Assembly (NCBI GenBank): GCA_023251695.1
Contig: JAHEYE010000032.1
Span: 1 to 24,815 of the forward strand
Length of the DNA stretch: 24,815 bases
From: Sphingobacteriaceae bacterium
GTDB taxonomy: Bacteria; Bacteroidota; Bacteroidia; B-17B0; Aurantibacillaceae
Direction: 5' to 3'
Shown here: piece after piece, positions 24,318 to 24,815 of the stretch
Layout: every line of letters starts with the position of its first letter
Numbering within the stretch: position 1 is the first letter of the stretch
Position numbers and translations under genes: made by a program
Notes under the pieces: model-generated
Databases searched by the model: none
Told to the model about the DNA's origin: nothing
The model's input: the letters and a program-made list of their open reading frames with translations, nothing else

Positions 24318-24815
24318 ATGACTAAGATTAAATTTGGTACCGACGGTTGGAGAGCAATTATTGCTAAAGATTTTACAGTTGATAATGTTGCGCGTGTAAC
24401 AGAAGCTGCAGCAAAATGGCTTTTAAAGAATTTCGATAAGCCTAGTGTGGTTATTGGTCACGATTGCCGTTTTGCCGGGGAATTGTTTGCGGAAACAACT
24501 GCGAAAGTTTTTATTGCCAATGGTGTTAAAGTTTTTTTAGCGAAAGATTATACATCAACACCTATGGTTTCTTTGGGCGCTCTAAAATTAAAAGCGTCTT
24601 TGGGCGTAGTGATTACCGCAAGTCATAATCCTCCTTCTTATAACGGTTACAAATTAAAAGGCCATTACGGCGGACCATTAGTGCCGGAAAAAATTCAGGA
24701 GATAGAAGATATTATTCCGGATAAACATTATGTTAATTTAGACAGTATTGATTTAGAGGAAGCAAAGAAAAAAGGTTTATTGGAAATTGCGCCGCTTGAA
24801 GATATGTATGTTAAG
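24318..24815 (+). CDS. Phosphoglucomutase/phosphomannomutase, partial: 5' part only
   Basis: From the ATG at 24318, 166 codons are visible before the window ends without a stop. Domain 1 of the alpha-D-phosphohexomutase superfamily is clear: KFGTDGWRAIIAKDF at the start, GHDCRF (47-52), and the phosphoserine loop T100-A-S102-H-N-P-P-S-Y-N-G-Y-K, where S102 carries the catalytic phosphate. The family interconverts hexose 1- and 6-phosphates (glucose, mannose or glucosamine). The substrate-determining GEMSG-type loop lies beyond the window, so glmM, pgm and manB cannot be told apart. It has its own promoter and is likely a separate transcription unit from mltG. Confidence 0.9.
   Translation, partial: MTKIKFGTDGWRAIIAKDFTVDNVARVTEAAAKWLLKNFDKPSVVIGHDCRFAGELFAETTAKVFIANGVKVFLAKDYTSTPMVSLGALKLKASLGVVITASHNPPSYNGYKLKGHYGGPLVPEKIQEIEDIIPDKHYVNLDSIDLEEAKKKGLLEIAPLEDMYVK

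Overview
The window looks like chromosomal DNA of an AT-rich member of the Bacteroidota. The main reasons are a protein ending in a type IX secretion (T9SS) sorting domain, several promoters with the Bacteroidota TAnnTTTG -7 box, leaderless-looking starts, and the dapF/GNAT/mltG neighbourhood I recall from that phylum. I cannot name a genus. No rRNA, tRNA, CRISPR array, phage or insertion-sequence transposase was seen.

Layout. (1) 1-2310, minus strand: the 5' part of an LpxR-type lipid A deacylase gene, a small AHSA1/SRPBCC protein and ruvB, separated by palindromic repeats that abut stop codons. (2) 2584-12380, plus strand: a cell-envelope block with a very large bacterial alpha-2-macroglobulin (thioester CIEQ) and the bifunctional penicillin-binding protein PbpC. 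This is the classic A2M/PbpC pair, but here a T9SS-exported seven-repeat protein with its own promoter sits between the two. (3) 12381-12894: a gene-free stretch holding a roughly 380-bp element with long terminal inverted repeats and nested internal hairpins. (4) 12895-14763, minus strand: a small YciI/muconolactone-isomerase-like protein and a beta-helix lipoprotein. Divergent from these is a plus-strand GT-C glycosyltransferase (14831-16735). (5) 16812-18269, minus strand: a DegP/HtrA protease. (6) 18394-24247, plus strand: a tightly packed seven-gene run, mostly with TAATG or ATGA stop/start overlaps. It holds a membrane-anchored unknown, dapF, an antitoxin-like small protein, an unknown 187-aa protein, a GNAT acetyltransferase, a seven-CxxCH multiheme cytochrome with TPRs, and mltG. 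(7) 24318-end: the 5' part of a phosphoglucomutase/phosphomannomutase gene.

Common theme. Much of the window serves the cell envelope: lipid A trimming (LpxR), peptidoglycan synthesis and remodelling (PbpC, MltG, and DapF, which makes meso-diaminopimelate), envelope defence (A2M), periplasmic quality control (DegP), surface secretion (T9SS) and glycan transfer (GT-C).

The less ordinary content is in the repeats. Palindromic elements keep their pairing through compensatory base changes. One repeat insertion is flanked by a duplicate of the start of the SRPBCC gene. Two repeat-like sequences are read in frame inside the multiheme cytochrome gene. Several genes show a promoter -7 box only 4-5 nt ahead of the start codon, which changes the preferred start of three of them.
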